Source of the DNA: an uncultured Oscillospiraceae bacterium
Lineage (GTDB): Bacteria > Bacillota > Clostridia > Oscillospirales > Ruminococcaceae
Direction of reading: 5' to 3'
NCBI GenBank assembly: GCA_900546885.1
Contig: UREN01000029.1
Coordinates: 1 to 24,808 of the forward strand
DNA length: 24,808 bases
The notes under the pieces are model-generated. The model did not search any database and had not been told where the DNA came from. It saw only the letters and a program-made list of their open reading frames with translations. A program made the position numbers and the translations under genes. Below, piece after piece: positions 7,424 through 14,741 of this stretch; positions within the stretch are counted from its first letter, which is position 1, and the number at the start of each line of letters is the position of its first letter.

Positions 7424-7561
7424 TCAGCGCACGCGCGGGCGGCTGAACTTTTTGCTCAGCACCACGCCCACGGCGCTGAACACAATAGCCGTGATGGACA
7501 CAACGGCCCCCACGGCACCCAAAATAAAGCCAACCAGGCTGAAGGCTGTCCCTTTTCTCAT
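7424..7561 (-). CDS. Small hydrophobic membrane protein (45 residues)
   Basis: A short frame starting at ATG 7559-7561 with AAAGGA nine bases upstream and ending in TGA at 7424-7426. The product begins MRKGTAFSLVGFILGAVGAV and ends SKKFSRPRVR. A single hydrophobic stretch (about 6-36, Gly/Ala/Val/Ile-rich) is flanked by basic residues at both ends, so a single membrane helix or tight hairpin is likely. It lies 21 bases after inorganic pyrophosphatase and just before a strong terminator, so it is the last gene of that transcript. I do not recognise a family. Ribosome site, compact spacing and terminator position support it as a real gene. Confidence 0.72.
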   Translation of the reverse strand: MRKGTAFSLVGFILGAVGAVVSITAIVFSAVGVVLSKKFSRPRVR

Positions 7562-7582
7562 TTCACAGCATCCTTTCTGCCG

Positions 7583-8116
7583 TCAGCGGCAAAATTTTTC
7601 AATGTATGCATCCAGGCAGTTCTGAATGATGCGCTTGGCCTCATCCGGGCCCTGCTCTTCGTTCACCACGGTGTCTTTGCCCTCCAGGTTTTTGTACACG
7701 CTGAAGAAATGGCGCATTTCCGAGAAGATATGGCTGGGCAGCTGAGAGATATCCGTATAGGTGTTATAGGTGGGGTCGTTGAACGGGATGGCGATAATCT
7801 TCTCGTCCATCTTGCCCTGGTCCAGCATGGTGATGACGCCGATGGGGTAGCACCGCACCAGGCTGAGCGGGGCGAGCGTCTCGCTGGAGAGCACCAGCAC
7901 GTCCAGCGGGTCTCCGTCGTCGGCATAGGTGCGGGGGATCAGCCCGTAGTTGGCCGGGTAATGGGTAGAGGTATAAAGGATGCGGTCCAGAATAATATGG
8001 CCTGTCTCCTTATCCAGCTCATATTTTTTCTTTGAGCCCTTTTCAATCTCGATAACGGCGATGAAATCGTCCGGGCTGATGCGCGAGGGGTTCATATCGT
8101 GCCAAATGTTTGACAT
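7583..8116 (-). CDS. ppa: Inorganic pyrophosphatase (family I)
   Basis: Soluble Mg-dependent hydrolysis of pyrophosphate to two phosphates, pulling biosynthetic reactions forward. The 177-residue product has the family I signature DDGDPLDVLVL, with the metal-binding aspartates, and the preceding HYPANYGLIPRTY segment. The length fits bacterial family I hexameric enzymes. The ATG at 8114-8116 has AAAAGGAG eleven bases upstream. It has its own promoter and is followed by the 45-residue membrane peptide and a terminator. Many Firmicutes use a family II enzyme (PpaC) or a membrane pyrophosphatase instead; this one is clearly family I. Confidence 0.96.
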   Translation of the reverse strand: MSNIWHDMNPSRISPDDFIAVIEIEKGSKKKYELDKETGHIILDRILYTSTHYPANYGLIPRTYADDGDPLDVLVLSSETLAPLSLVRCYPIGVITMLDQGKMDEKIIAIPFNDPTYNTYTDISQLPSHIFSEMRHFFSVYKNLEGKDTVVNEEQGPDEAKRIIQNCLDAYIEKFCR

Positions 8117-8199
8117 GATGCTTCCAACTCCTTTTCAGGCCCGCCGCATGCATCCCCTGCCCGGCAGGGCAAAGGGCGGCGCGGGCCGTTTCTTTTTTC

Positions 8200-8228
8200 A
8201 TCATAACACCGCCCGCGTGTTTTCGCAA
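8200..8228 (-). promoter_or_regulatory. Promoter of ppa
   Basis: TTGCGA (8223-8228) and TATGAT (8200-8205) on the minus strand have a 17-base spacer and an extended TGT before the -10. It starts a transcript with a leader of about 75 bases before the ppa ATG. Confidence 0.72.
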
Positions 8229-8260
8229 GGCGTTTTGCGCGCCGGGCGGCGCACCCTGCC

Positions 8261-9091
8261 TTACAGCGCCTCTTCGCAGAAGGCGCCGCCGCGCAGCACC
8301 CACACGCTGGAAAAGCCGGCCTGCCGCAGCATCTCGCGCGCGGGTGCAAAGCCGAAACACAACGCCTCGGCGCAGTGGGCGTCTGCGTTGACGGTGGCGC
8401 GCATGCCCTTTTCCGCCGCGCGGCGCAGCAGGAACGGCGCGGGGTAAAACGTGCTGCGCCAGCCGCGGAACACGCCGCCCGTGTTCACCTCCAGAATACC
8501 CCCCGCCTCACAGCAGGCGTCCAGCGCCTCCAGTGCGGCGGCGCGGTAGGCGGGGCTCTCTTCATCGAACAGGGCGCCGCGCGCATTGGGCTTTACCACC
8601 AAATCGAAGTGGCCAATCACATCCGGCCTGGTGCGCAGGGCATTTTCCGCCACGGCCGCGTAATACGCCTTCGCATAGGCCAGGCCGTTTTGGCCAAACA
8701 TCTCTTTGATGCAGCTTTGGGCTGTGGCCTCGTCCCAATCCACCCCGTAAAAACGGTCTGCAGCCTTGTCGTACAGGTAGTGCACCGAACCGATGACATA
8801 ATCCAGCTCGTGCCGGGCAGAAAAATGGGAGAGCGCGTCCAGCTCAAGGCCCGCGGCCACACAGATCTGGCCCGAAAAGCGCGCCTTTGCGCCGCGCAAA
8901 GCGGCAAGGTAGCCCGCCTCGTCGCCCGTGGCATGCGGCGGCTCTGCCGCCAGGCAGGAATGGTCTGAGATGCCGATGTCGGAAAAGCCCTGACGGACGG
9001 CGGCGCGCACCATGTCGTCCAGCGCCAGCGCGCCGTCGCTCATCTGCGTGTGGTTATGGCACGCCGAAAGGCCGCGCGCCGGGGCCGTCAC
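8261..9091 (-). CDS. PHP-domain phosphatase, histidinol-phosphatase-like
   Basis: Metal-dependent phosphoesterase of the PHP superfamily, closest in layout to HisK-type histidinol phosphatases (L-histidinol phosphate to L-histidinol). The 276-residue product shows all metal-binding blocks: HNHTQMSDG (H12, H14, D19), ISDHS (40-44), GLELD, GSVHYL, GHFDLV, EVNTGG and the final NADAHCAE. The start is GTG at 9089-9091, overlapping the pepT stop as GTGA, so translation is coupled. No other histidine gene is nearby, so another phosphorylated substrate is possible. The histidinol assignment rests on family resemblance. Confidence 0.85.
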   Translation of the reverse strand: MTAPARGLSACHNHTQMSDGALALDDMVRAAVRQGFSDIGISDHSCLAAEPPHATGDEAGYLAALRGAKARFSGQICVAAGLELDALSHFSARHELDYVIGSVHYLYDKAADRFYGVDWDEATAQSCIKEMFGQNGLAYAKAYYAAVAENALRTRPDVIGHFDLVVKPNARGALFDEESPAYRAAALEALDACCEAGGILEVNTGGVFRGWRSTFYPAPFLLRRAAEKGMRATVNADAHCAEALCFGFAPAREMLRQAGFSSVWVLRGGAFCEEAL

Positions 9092-10329
9092 GCCTTTTCC
9101 CCTTTTTCTTCAAAATGGGCATACAGGCCCACCAGGTGTACCAGCATCTCCACCACGGCGTCCATGGCCTCCACGGTAATGCACTCGTACGGCCCGTGGA
9201 AGTTGTGGCCGCCCGTGCCAAGGTTGGGGCACGGCAGGCCCATAAAGGAAAGGCGTGCGCCGTCTGTGCCGCCGCGGATGGCCTCGGTGTAGGGCTCGAT
9301 GCCCGCAGCCCGCGCGGCTGCGCGCGCGTTTTCAATAAGGTGCATGCATGGGGCAATTTGTTCGGCCATGTTGCGGTAGCTTTCGCTGAGCTTCAGGCGG
9401 ATGCGCGCTGTGGGGTGCTCGGCCTGCAGCCTGTCGCAAATCTGCTGCAAAAGCGCACAGCGGCCCGCAAACTTTTCGGCGTCGTGGTCGCGCACAATGT
9501 ATTCGACAGACGCCTTCTCGTCCGTGCCCGAAAGGGCCGTCACATGGAAAAAGCCCTGGTAGCCCTCTGTTTTGGCGGGCACGTCCTGCGCGGGCAGCAG
9601 GGCGTTTACCTCCATGGCAATGAGCAGGGCGTTTTCCATAACGCCCTTGGCAGAGCCCGGATGCACCGAGACGCCCGTGATGTCAAAGCGGGCCGCCGCG
9701 GCGTTGAAGTTTTCATATTCCACGCCGCCCTCGGCGCCGCCGTCCATGGTGTAGGCGTACTTTGCGCCAAATTTCTGCACGTCGAAATGGTCGGCCCCCT
9801 GGCCAATCTCTTCGTCGGGCGTAAAGGCAATGCACAGCCTGCCGTGCGGCGCGCCGGTGGCGGCCAGTGTCTCCAGCAGCGTCATAATTTCGGCAATGCC
9901 GGCCTTGTCGTCCGCCCCAAGCAGCGTGCTGCCGTCCGCTGTGATAAGCGTGCGCCCGCGCAGCGCTTTCATTTGAGGGAAATCTTTTACGCGGATGGTG
10001 CGGCCTGCTTTGGGCAGGGGCACGTCGCCGCCGTCGTAATGCTCGTGAAACACGGGCGTCACCCCCGTGCCGCTGAAGGCGGGGGCGGTGTCCATATGGG
10101 CAATGAGGCCCAGCGCGGGCGCCGCCTCGCAGCCGGGCGCGGCAGGCACCCAGCCATACACATAGCCGTATTCATCCACATGGGCGTTTTCGGCGCCCAG
10201 CGCCGTCAGCTCTTCACACAGCGCCTTTGCCAGCACAAGCTGTTTTTCCGTAGAGGGCGAAGTGCCCGACACCTCGCTGGACTGTGTGTCATACGCCGCA
10301 TAGCGGCAAAAACGTTCCACTGCACGCAT
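9088..10329 (-). CDS. pepT: Peptidase T (tripeptide aminopeptidase)
   Basis: Cytoplasmic dizinc M20B peptidase releasing the N-terminal residue of tripeptides during peptide use. The 413-residue product has the ligands in order: HMDTAP (His78, Asp80), LGADDKAG (Asp140), PDEEIGQGAD (catalytic Glu173, metal Glu174), a TMDGG segment, and GHNFHGPYE near the C-terminus. The dimerisation lid domain lies between about 205 and 320. The ATG at 10327-10329 has AAAGGAAGAG upstream; the longer frame above it lacks a good start. It shares its stop with the start of the PHP gene and has a plausible promoter of its own. Confidence 0.95.
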   Translation of the reverse strand: MRAVERFCRYAAYDTQSSEVSGTSPSTEKQLVLAKALCEELTALGAENAHVDEYGYVYGWVPAAPGCEAAPALGLIAHMDTAPAFSGTGVTPVFHEHYDGGDVPLPKAGRTIRVKDFPQMKALRGRTLITADGSTLLGADDKAGIAEIMTLLETLAATGAPHGRLCIAFTPDEEIGQGADHFDVQKFGAKYAYTMDGGAEGGVEYENFNAAAARFDITGVSVHPGSAKGVMENALLIAMEVNALLPAQDVPAKTEGYQGFFHVTALSGTDEKASVEYIVRDHDAEKFAGRCALLQQICDRLQAEHPTARIRLKLSESYRNMAEQIAPCMHLIENARAAARAAGIEPYTEAIRGGTDGARLSFMGLPCPNLGTGGHNFHGPYECITVEAMDAVVEMLVHLVGLYAHFEEKGEKA

Positions 10330-10393
10330 GGTTTCTCTTCCTTTCCTGCCCCGGCCCGCCCAAATGCGGGCGCACAAGGCGGCCTTTTTTTCG

Positions 10394-10423
10394 ATGGTAG
10401 CACGCCGCAGGCCCCGCCGTCAA
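10394..10423 (-). promoter_or_regulatory. Probable promoter of pepT
   Basis: TTGACG (10418-10423) and TACCAT (10394-10399) on the minus strand with an 18-base spacer, about 65 bases upstream of the pepT ATG. The leader contains a 6-base GC stem (10351-10368) of unknown role. Confidence 0.5.
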
Positions 10424-10473
10424 GGCATCCGGGCCGCACTTTCCCGCAGGCAAGCCGGCGCCCGGCCGCCCGC

Positions 10474-10995
10474 TCAAAGCCAGCGCCGCACCTGTTTTTT
10501 ATACTGCCTATACTCTTCCCCGAATATTTCCTCGCACCAGCGCTCTTCCGCAAGCACAAGCCAGCGGGCGGAAAGCTGAAACACCAGCACGGCCCCTGCC
10601 AGAAAAGGCGATTTTGCCAGCAGCGCCATGCCAAGAAAGCAAATAAAATAAGCTGCATACATGGGGTTGCGGGAAAACCGGTAGGCCCCGGCCGTGTTCA
10701 GCCCAAGGCGGCCCGGCGAGGCAAAGCTGGCCACCGCGGCCGCACACAGGCCAAGCCCCGCCAAATAGCAAACTGCGCCCCCCAAAAACCACCAGGCGGC
10801 GGCCGGCTGCACCTGAAAGAAAAAGAGGCCCAGAAAAATTGCCCCATTCGACACCTGATAAATAACCAGCGCCACCCGCTGTGCGCCCTGCATCGGGGCA
10901 AAGTGGGCCGCGCGCTGCAAAGCATCCCGGCCCAGCGCGGCCATCAGCCCGAACCGCACCGCCAGGAAGGGCAGCAAAAGAAAAGCCGCATTCAT
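10474..10995 (-). CDS. ICMT/PEMT-like integral membrane methyltransferase
   Basis: A 173-residue membrane protein with about four or five hydrophobic helices. The C-terminal half carries the isoprenylcysteine carboxyl methyltransferase / phospholipid methyltransferase signature: AYRFSRNPMYAAYF (about 105-118), where the R-x-P-x-Y block contributes to SAM and substrate binding, and EERWCEEIFGEEYRQYKKQV near the end. Bacterial members methylate lipid-like substrates, but the substrate of this one is unknown. The ATG at 10993-10995 follows a GGGGG ribosome site. It is divergent from the glycan cluster with 199 bases between. Quinol or lipid O-/N-methylation are alternatives. Confidence 0.85.
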   Translation of the reverse strand: MNAAFLLLPFLAVRFGLMAALGRDALQRAAHFAPMQGAQRVALVIYQVSNGAIFLGLFFFQVQPAAAWWFLGGAVCYLAGLGLCAAAVASFASPGRLGLNTAGAYRFSRNPMYAAYFICFLGMALLAKSPFLAGAVLVFQLSARWLVLAEERWCEEIFGEEYRQYKKQVRRWL

Positions 10996-11027
10996 GTTCC
11001 AGCACCCCCGGCCCCATGGTTTTCCCT

Positions 11028-11056
11028 ATTTTAGCATGCGGCATGCCGCACGGCAA
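11028..11056 (-). promoter_or_regulatory. Promoter of the ICMT-like gene with palindrome in the spacer
   Basis: TTGCCG (11051-11056) and TAAAAT (11028-11033) on the minus strand have a 17-base spacer. The spacer contains a perfect 14-base palindrome TGCGGCATGCCGCA (11037-11050), a possible repressor or activator site. Confidence 0.6.
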
Positions 11057-11118
11057 ACCATCTGCGGCAAAGCAGCGCACCACACAGACATTAGCCCTTT
11101 TCTTGCAGAGAGAATCAT

Positions 11119-11126
11119 GTTATAAT
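11119..11126 (+). promoter_or_regulatory. Extended -10 promoter of the glycan cluster
   Basis: TGTTATAAT is read as TG (11118-11119 region) + T + TATAAT (11121-11126), an extended -10. No good -35 box is visible upstream (TTTTCT-like sequence only), so an activator or the extended -10 may compensate. It lies about 70 bases before the first ATG of the cluster. Confidence 0.55.
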
Positions 11127-11194
11127 GTGTAAGGTTATTGGACATTTTCCGGCGTGTGCCGCTCATTTTATGATGTCAGGAGTTTTACAAGGCC

Positions 11195-12244
11195 ATGAAC
11201 ACAGAATTTTTCAAGGGAAAAACGCTGCTTATCACGGGCGGCACAGGCAGTTTTGGCAACACGGTGCTCAAGCACTTTTTGCACAGCGACATCGGCGAGA
11301 TTCGCATTTTTTCGCGCGATGAGAAAAAGCAGGACGACATGCGCCACGAATACCAGCAGCTGCACCCGCAGCTTGCGGGCAAGCTGCGCTTTTATATTGG
11401 CGACGTGCGCAACCCCGCCAGCGTGAAAAGCGCCGTGCGCGGGGTGGATTTCATCTTCCATGCCGCGGCCTTAAAGCAGGTGCCCAGCTGCGAGTTCTTC
11501 CCCATGGAGGCCGTGCGCACCAACATCGTGGGCACCGACAACGTGCTGACGGCAGCCATTGACGCGGGCGTAAAGAAGGTGGTGTGCCTTTCCACCGATA
11601 AGGCCGCCTACCCCATCAACGCCATGGGCATTTCAAAAGCCATGATGGAAAAGGTGATAGGCGCCAAGGCCCGCACCGTGAAGGCGGAGGACACCACCAT
11701 CTGCTGCACGCGCTATGGCAACGTGATGTGCAGCCGCGGCAGCGTCATTCCCCTGTTTATTGACCAGATTAAGGCCGGCAAGCCCATCACCATCACAGAC
11801 CCGGACATGACGCGTTTTCTGATGAACCTGGACGAAGCGGTAGACCTTGTGGCCTTTGCCTTCGAGCACGCGCGCCCCGGCGACCTGTTTGTGCAGAAGA
11901 GCCCGGCCTCTACCATTGGAGACCTGGCCAAAGCCGTGCAGCAGCTGTTTGGCGACACCGGCACGCAGATTATTGGCACGCGCCACGGCGAAAAGCTGTT
12001 TGAAACGCTGATGACGCGGGAAGAGCGTGTGCGCAGCGAGGACATGGGCGGCTATTACCGCGTGAGTGCCGACGGGCGCGATTTGAACTATGACAAATTT
12101 GTGGTGAAGGGCCAGGTGCACACCCAGGCGGACGAGAGCTACACCAGCCACAACACCCGCAGGCTGGACGTGCAGGGCACGGTGGAGAAGATTTTGACCG
12201 CCGAATATGTGCAGCGCGAGCTGGCGAACTGGAAAAAAGCCTGA
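11195..12244 (+). CDS. UDP-GlcNAc 4,6-dehydratase/5-epimerase (CapE/WbjB/FnlA type)
   Basis: First step of UDP-N-acetyl-L-fucosamine synthesis: dehydration at C4/C6 with C5 (and C3) epimerisation of UDP-GlcNAc. The 349-residue cytoplasmic SDR protein has the NAD(P) Rossmann motif GGTGSFG (15-21), the GDVRNP segment, HAAALKQVP, and the inverting-dehydratase active site STDKAAYPINAMGISK (about 133-148), in which Met replaces the usual catalytic Tyr as in CapE/FlaA1 short-form enzymes. The long C-terminus with SHNTRRL also fits this subfamily. Ribosome site CAGGAG lies twelve bases before the ATG. The next two genes supply the remaining steps, which makes the FucNAc assignment much firmer than the single gene would. 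Confidence 0.92.
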   Translation: MNTEFFKGKTLLITGGTGSFGNTVLKHFLHSDIGEIRIFSRDEKKQDDMRHEYQQLHPQLAGKLRFYIGDVRNPASVKSAVRGVDFIFHAAALKQVPSCEFFPMEAVRTNIVGTDNVLTAAIDAGVKKVVCLSTDKAAYPINAMGISKAMMEKVIGAKARTVKAEDTTICCTRYGNVMCSRGSVIPLFIDQIKAGKPITITDPDMTRFLMNLDEAVDLVAFAFEHARPGDLFVQKSPASTIGDLAKAVQQLFGDTGTQIIGTRHGEKLFETLMTREERVRSEDMGGYYRVSADGRDLNYDKFVVKGQVHTQADESYTSHNTRRLDVQGTVEKILTAEYVQRELANWKKA

Positions 12245-12289
12245 GCACGCGCCCGGCGCGTAATGAAACATAAAGGAGCCTTTTGCCAT

Positions 12290-13423
12290 ATGGATAAGCA
12301 CAGCGCTATCCTCATCACCGGCGCGGGCGGGTTTGTGGGAAAAAACCTGTGCGCAGCCCTGCGCTGCCGCGGGTATGACAACCTGCTTATGTTCGACCTT
12401 GACACCCCGAAAGAGGCCCTGCGCGAATATGCGCAGCAGGCCGCTTTCGTGTTTCATTTGGCGGGCGTAAACCGCCCGAAAGACCCAAGCGAATTTTACG
12501 CGGGCAACCGCGGCTTTACCGAAGAGCTTTTGCATCTTCTGGCCCAGGCGGGCAACAAGGCGCCCGTGCTGGTAACCTCCTCTGTGCAGGCAGAACTGGA
12601 TAACGACTACGGCAAATCGAAGCGCGAGGCAGAGGAACTGATTTTCGCGCACGAGCGCGCCACCGGCGCCCCGGCGCTGGTGTACCGGCTGCCGGGCGTG
12701 TTTGGCAAATGGTGCCGCCCCGCCTATAACAGCGTGGTGGTCACGTTCTGCCACAACATTGCGCACGGCCTGCCCATTGAGGTGCGCGACAGGGCCTACA
12801 CCCTGCCGCTTGTGTACATTGACGACGTAGTGGCCTGTTTCCTCAGCGCCATGGAGGGCCGCGCCGCGCGAGATTGTTCCATTCCCGGCTATTGCCATTT
12901 GATGTGCGAGGTATACCAGACAAGCCTTGGGCACCTGGCGGATACCATCCGCAGCTTTGCCGAAAGCCGCGCCGCGCTGGCCGTGCCGGATATGGGCGAC
13001 GCCTTTACGCGCAAGCTGTATGCCACCTACCTCTCTTACCTGCCCGAGGACGCCTTTGCCTACCCGCTTTGCACGCATGCGGACGCGCGCGGCAGCTTCA
13101 CTGAATTTTTGCGCACGCCCGAGCGCGGGCAGGTTTCGGTGAACGTGGCAAAACCCGGCGTTGTAAAGGGCAACCACTGGCACCACACCAAAAACGAAAA
13201 ATTTTTGGTGGTGAAGGGCCAAGCGGCCATCCGCTTCCGCAAACTGGGCACAAGCGAGGTGCTGGAATACCGCGTAAGCGGGGACAAGCTGGAGGTGGTG
13301 GATATTCCCACCGGCTATGTGCACAACATTGAAAACGTGGGCCAGGGCGAGCTTGTCACCATCATGTGGGCCAGCGAGCTTTTCGACCCGCAGAACCCGG
13401 ACACCTGGGCAGAGCAGGTGTAG
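12290..13423 (+). CDS. UDP-2-acetamido-2,6-dideoxy-hexose 4-reductase with cupin domain (CapF/WbjC/FnlB type)
   Basis: Second step of UDP-FucNAc synthesis: NADPH-dependent reduction of the 4-keto sugar. The 377-residue product is the characteristic bifunctional fusion. An N-terminal SDR domain (GAGGFVG at 11-17, FHLAGVNRP, catalytic YGKSK at about 107-111) is joined to a C-terminal cupin (about 250-377) with metal ligands in GNHWHHTKNEKF and a later YVHNIEN histidine, which in CapF binds zinc and performs C3 epimerisation. The ATG at 12290-12292 has AAAGGAG eleven bases upstream; an in-frame ATG nine codons earlier precedes the ribosome site and is rejected. The length matches CapF (about 370). 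Confidence 0.93.
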   Translation: MDKHSAILITGAGGFVGKNLCAALRCRGYDNLLMFDLDTPKEALREYAQQAAFVFHLAGVNRPKDPSEFYAGNRGFTEELLHLLAQAGNKAPVLVTSSVQAELDNDYGKSKREAEELIFAHERATGAPALVYRLPGVFGKWCRPAYNSVVVTFCHNIAHGLPIEVRDRAYTLPLVYIDDVVACFLSAMEGRAARDCSIPGYCHLMCEVYQTSLGHLADTIRSFAESRAALAVPDMGDAFTRKLYATYLSYLPEDAFAYPLCTHADARGSFTEFLRTPERGQVSVNVAKPGVVKGNHWHHTKNEKFLVVKGQAAIRFRKLGTSEVLEYRVSGDKLEVVDIPTGYVHNIENVGQGELVTIMWASELFDPQNPDTWAEQV

Positions 13424-13432
13424 AGCAGGTGT
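13411..13432. repeat. Tandem 11-base duplication at the CapF-type stop codon
   Basis: AGAGCAGGTGT occurs twice head-to-tail (13411-13421 and 13422-13432). The first copy holds the last sense codons and the first base of the TAG stop; the second restates the same bases and ends in a second TAA-like stop. It looks like a small slippage duplication with no effect on the protein. Confidence 0.8.
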
Positions 13433-13494
13433 AAAGCAACTCTCACTTTTTATCTTCTGATAAAATACACTTTTTTTGCAATAAAGGGGCAGCC

Positions 13495-14634
13495 ATGAGC
13501 AAGCTGAAATTGATGACCATTGTGGGCACAAGGCCGGAGATTATCCGCCTTTCGGCCGTGATTAAAAAGTGCGACGTATACTTTGACCAGCTTCTGGTGC
13601 ACACGGGCCAGAACTACGATTACACGCTGAACCAGATTTTTTTTGAAGACCTTGGCCTGCGCGCGCCGGATTATTACCTGAACGCCGTGGGCGCCGACCT
13701 TGGCGAGACCATTGGCAACATCATTGCCAAAAGCTATGCCCTGATGGTGCAGGAAAAGCCGGACGCGCTGCTGATTTTGGGCGACACCAACAGCTGCCTT
13801 TCGGCCATCAGCGCAAAGCGCCTGCACATCCCCATCTTTCATATGGAGGCGGGCAACCGCTGTTTTGACGAATGCCTGCCGGAAGAGACGAACCGCCGCA
13901 TTGTAGACCACATTGCGGATGTGAACCTGTGCTATTCCGAGCACGCGCGCCGCTATTTGAACGCCGAGGGCACCGCCAAAGAGCGCACCTATGTCACCGG
14001 CAGCCCCATGGCCGAGGTGCTGCGCGCGAACCTTGCGCAGATCAAGGCCAGCGATGTGCTGGCAAGGCTGGGGCTGGAAAAGGGCAGATATCTTCTGCTT
14101 TCGGCCCACCGGGAAGAGAACATCGACACGGAAAAGAATTTCACCGACCTGTTCACCTCCATCAACCATTTGGCCGAAATGTACGATATGCCCATTTTGT
14201 ATTCGTGCCACCCGCGCAGCCGTAAATTTCTGCAGCAGCGCGGCTTTGTGCTGGACAAGCGCGTGCGCCTGCACGAGCCGCTGGGCTTTCACGATTACAA
14301 CCACCTGCAGATGAACGCCTTCTGCGTGGTGAGCGATTCCGGCACGCTGCCGGAAGAGGCCAGCTTTTTCACCAGCGTGGGGCACCCCTTCCCCGCGGTG
14401 TGCATCCGCACCTCTACCGAGCGCCCCGAGGCGCTGGACAAGGGCTGCTTCATTCTGGCCGGCATCAGCCAGGGCGGCGTGGAACAGGCCGTGCAGACGG
14501 CCGTGGCCATGAATGAAAACGGCGATGTGGGCATTCCGGTGCCCTGCTATGCCGAGGATGTATCCACCAAAGTGGTGAAGATCATTCAAAGCTATGTGGG
14601 CGTTGTAAACAAAATGGTGTGGCGCAAGGCCTGA
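13495..14634 (+). CDS. UDP-N-acetyl-L-fucosamine synthase, 2-epimerase family (CapG/WbjD/FnlC type)
   Basis: Last step of UDP-FucNAc synthesis: C2 epimerisation giving UDP-N-acetyl-L-fucosamine. The 379-residue protein has the non-hydrolysing UDP-GlcNAc 2-epimerase fold: N-terminal VGTRPEIIRLS (about 10-20), HTGQNYD, GDTNSCLS, the HMEAGNRCFDECLPEETNR catalytic block (about 119), SAHREENI (about 204) and SDSGTLPEEASF (about 284), the last matching CapG/WbjD rather than MnaA. AAAGGGG lies eight bases before the ATG. A 71-base gap after the CapF-type gene contains a TGATAAAAT sequence that might be a weak internal promoter. A plain UDP-GlcNAc 2-epimerase is the alternative, but the gene order argues against it. 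Confidence 0.92.
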   Translation: MSKLKLMTIVGTRPEIIRLSAVIKKCDVYFDQLLVHTGQNYDYTLNQIFFEDLGLRAPDYYLNAVGADLGETIGNIIAKSYALMVQEKPDALLILGDTNSCLSAISAKRLHIPIFHMEAGNRCFDECLPEETNRRIVDHIADVNLCYSEHARRYLNAEGTAKERTYVTGSPMAEVLRANLAQIKASDVLARLGLEKGRYLLLSAHREENIDTEKNFTDLFTSINHLAEMYDMPILYSCHPRSRKFLQQRGFVLDKRVRLHEPLGFHDYNHLQMNAFCVVSDSGTLPEEASFFTSVGHPFPAVCIRTSTERPEALDKGCFILAGISQGGVEQAVQTAVAMNENGDVGIPVPCYAEDVSTKVVKIIQSYVGVVNKMVWRKA

Positions 14635-14741
14635 GCGCGCCATGCGAAAAACGGCGGCCCGGCAGGGCCCGCCAGGCGCAGCGCCCGCGCCGCCCCCGCC
14701 TGCCGCACGGCGGCAGAGCACACAGCGAGGTGACGCAGAAG

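Noticed and set aside
10351..10391. GC stem followed by a T-run on the plus strand
   Set aside because: There is no plus-strand gene upstream, and the T-run is about 15 bases from the stem. On the minus strand the run is on the wrong side, so it is not a terminator for any gene here.
8887..11034. 715-codon open frame on the plus strand
   Set aside because: Antisense to the PHP phosphatase, pepT and ICMT-like genes, with no recognisable motif and no ribosome site that fits.
11633..13531. 632-codon open frame on the minus strand
   Set aside because: Antisense to the CapE- and CapF-type genes, which have clear motifs on the plus strand.
14619..14741. 41-codon N-terminal extension of the GT4 transferase
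   Set aside because: It is GC-rich, Arg/Pro-rich translation overlapping the end of the preceding gene; the family N-terminus and ribosome site support the ATG at 14742.
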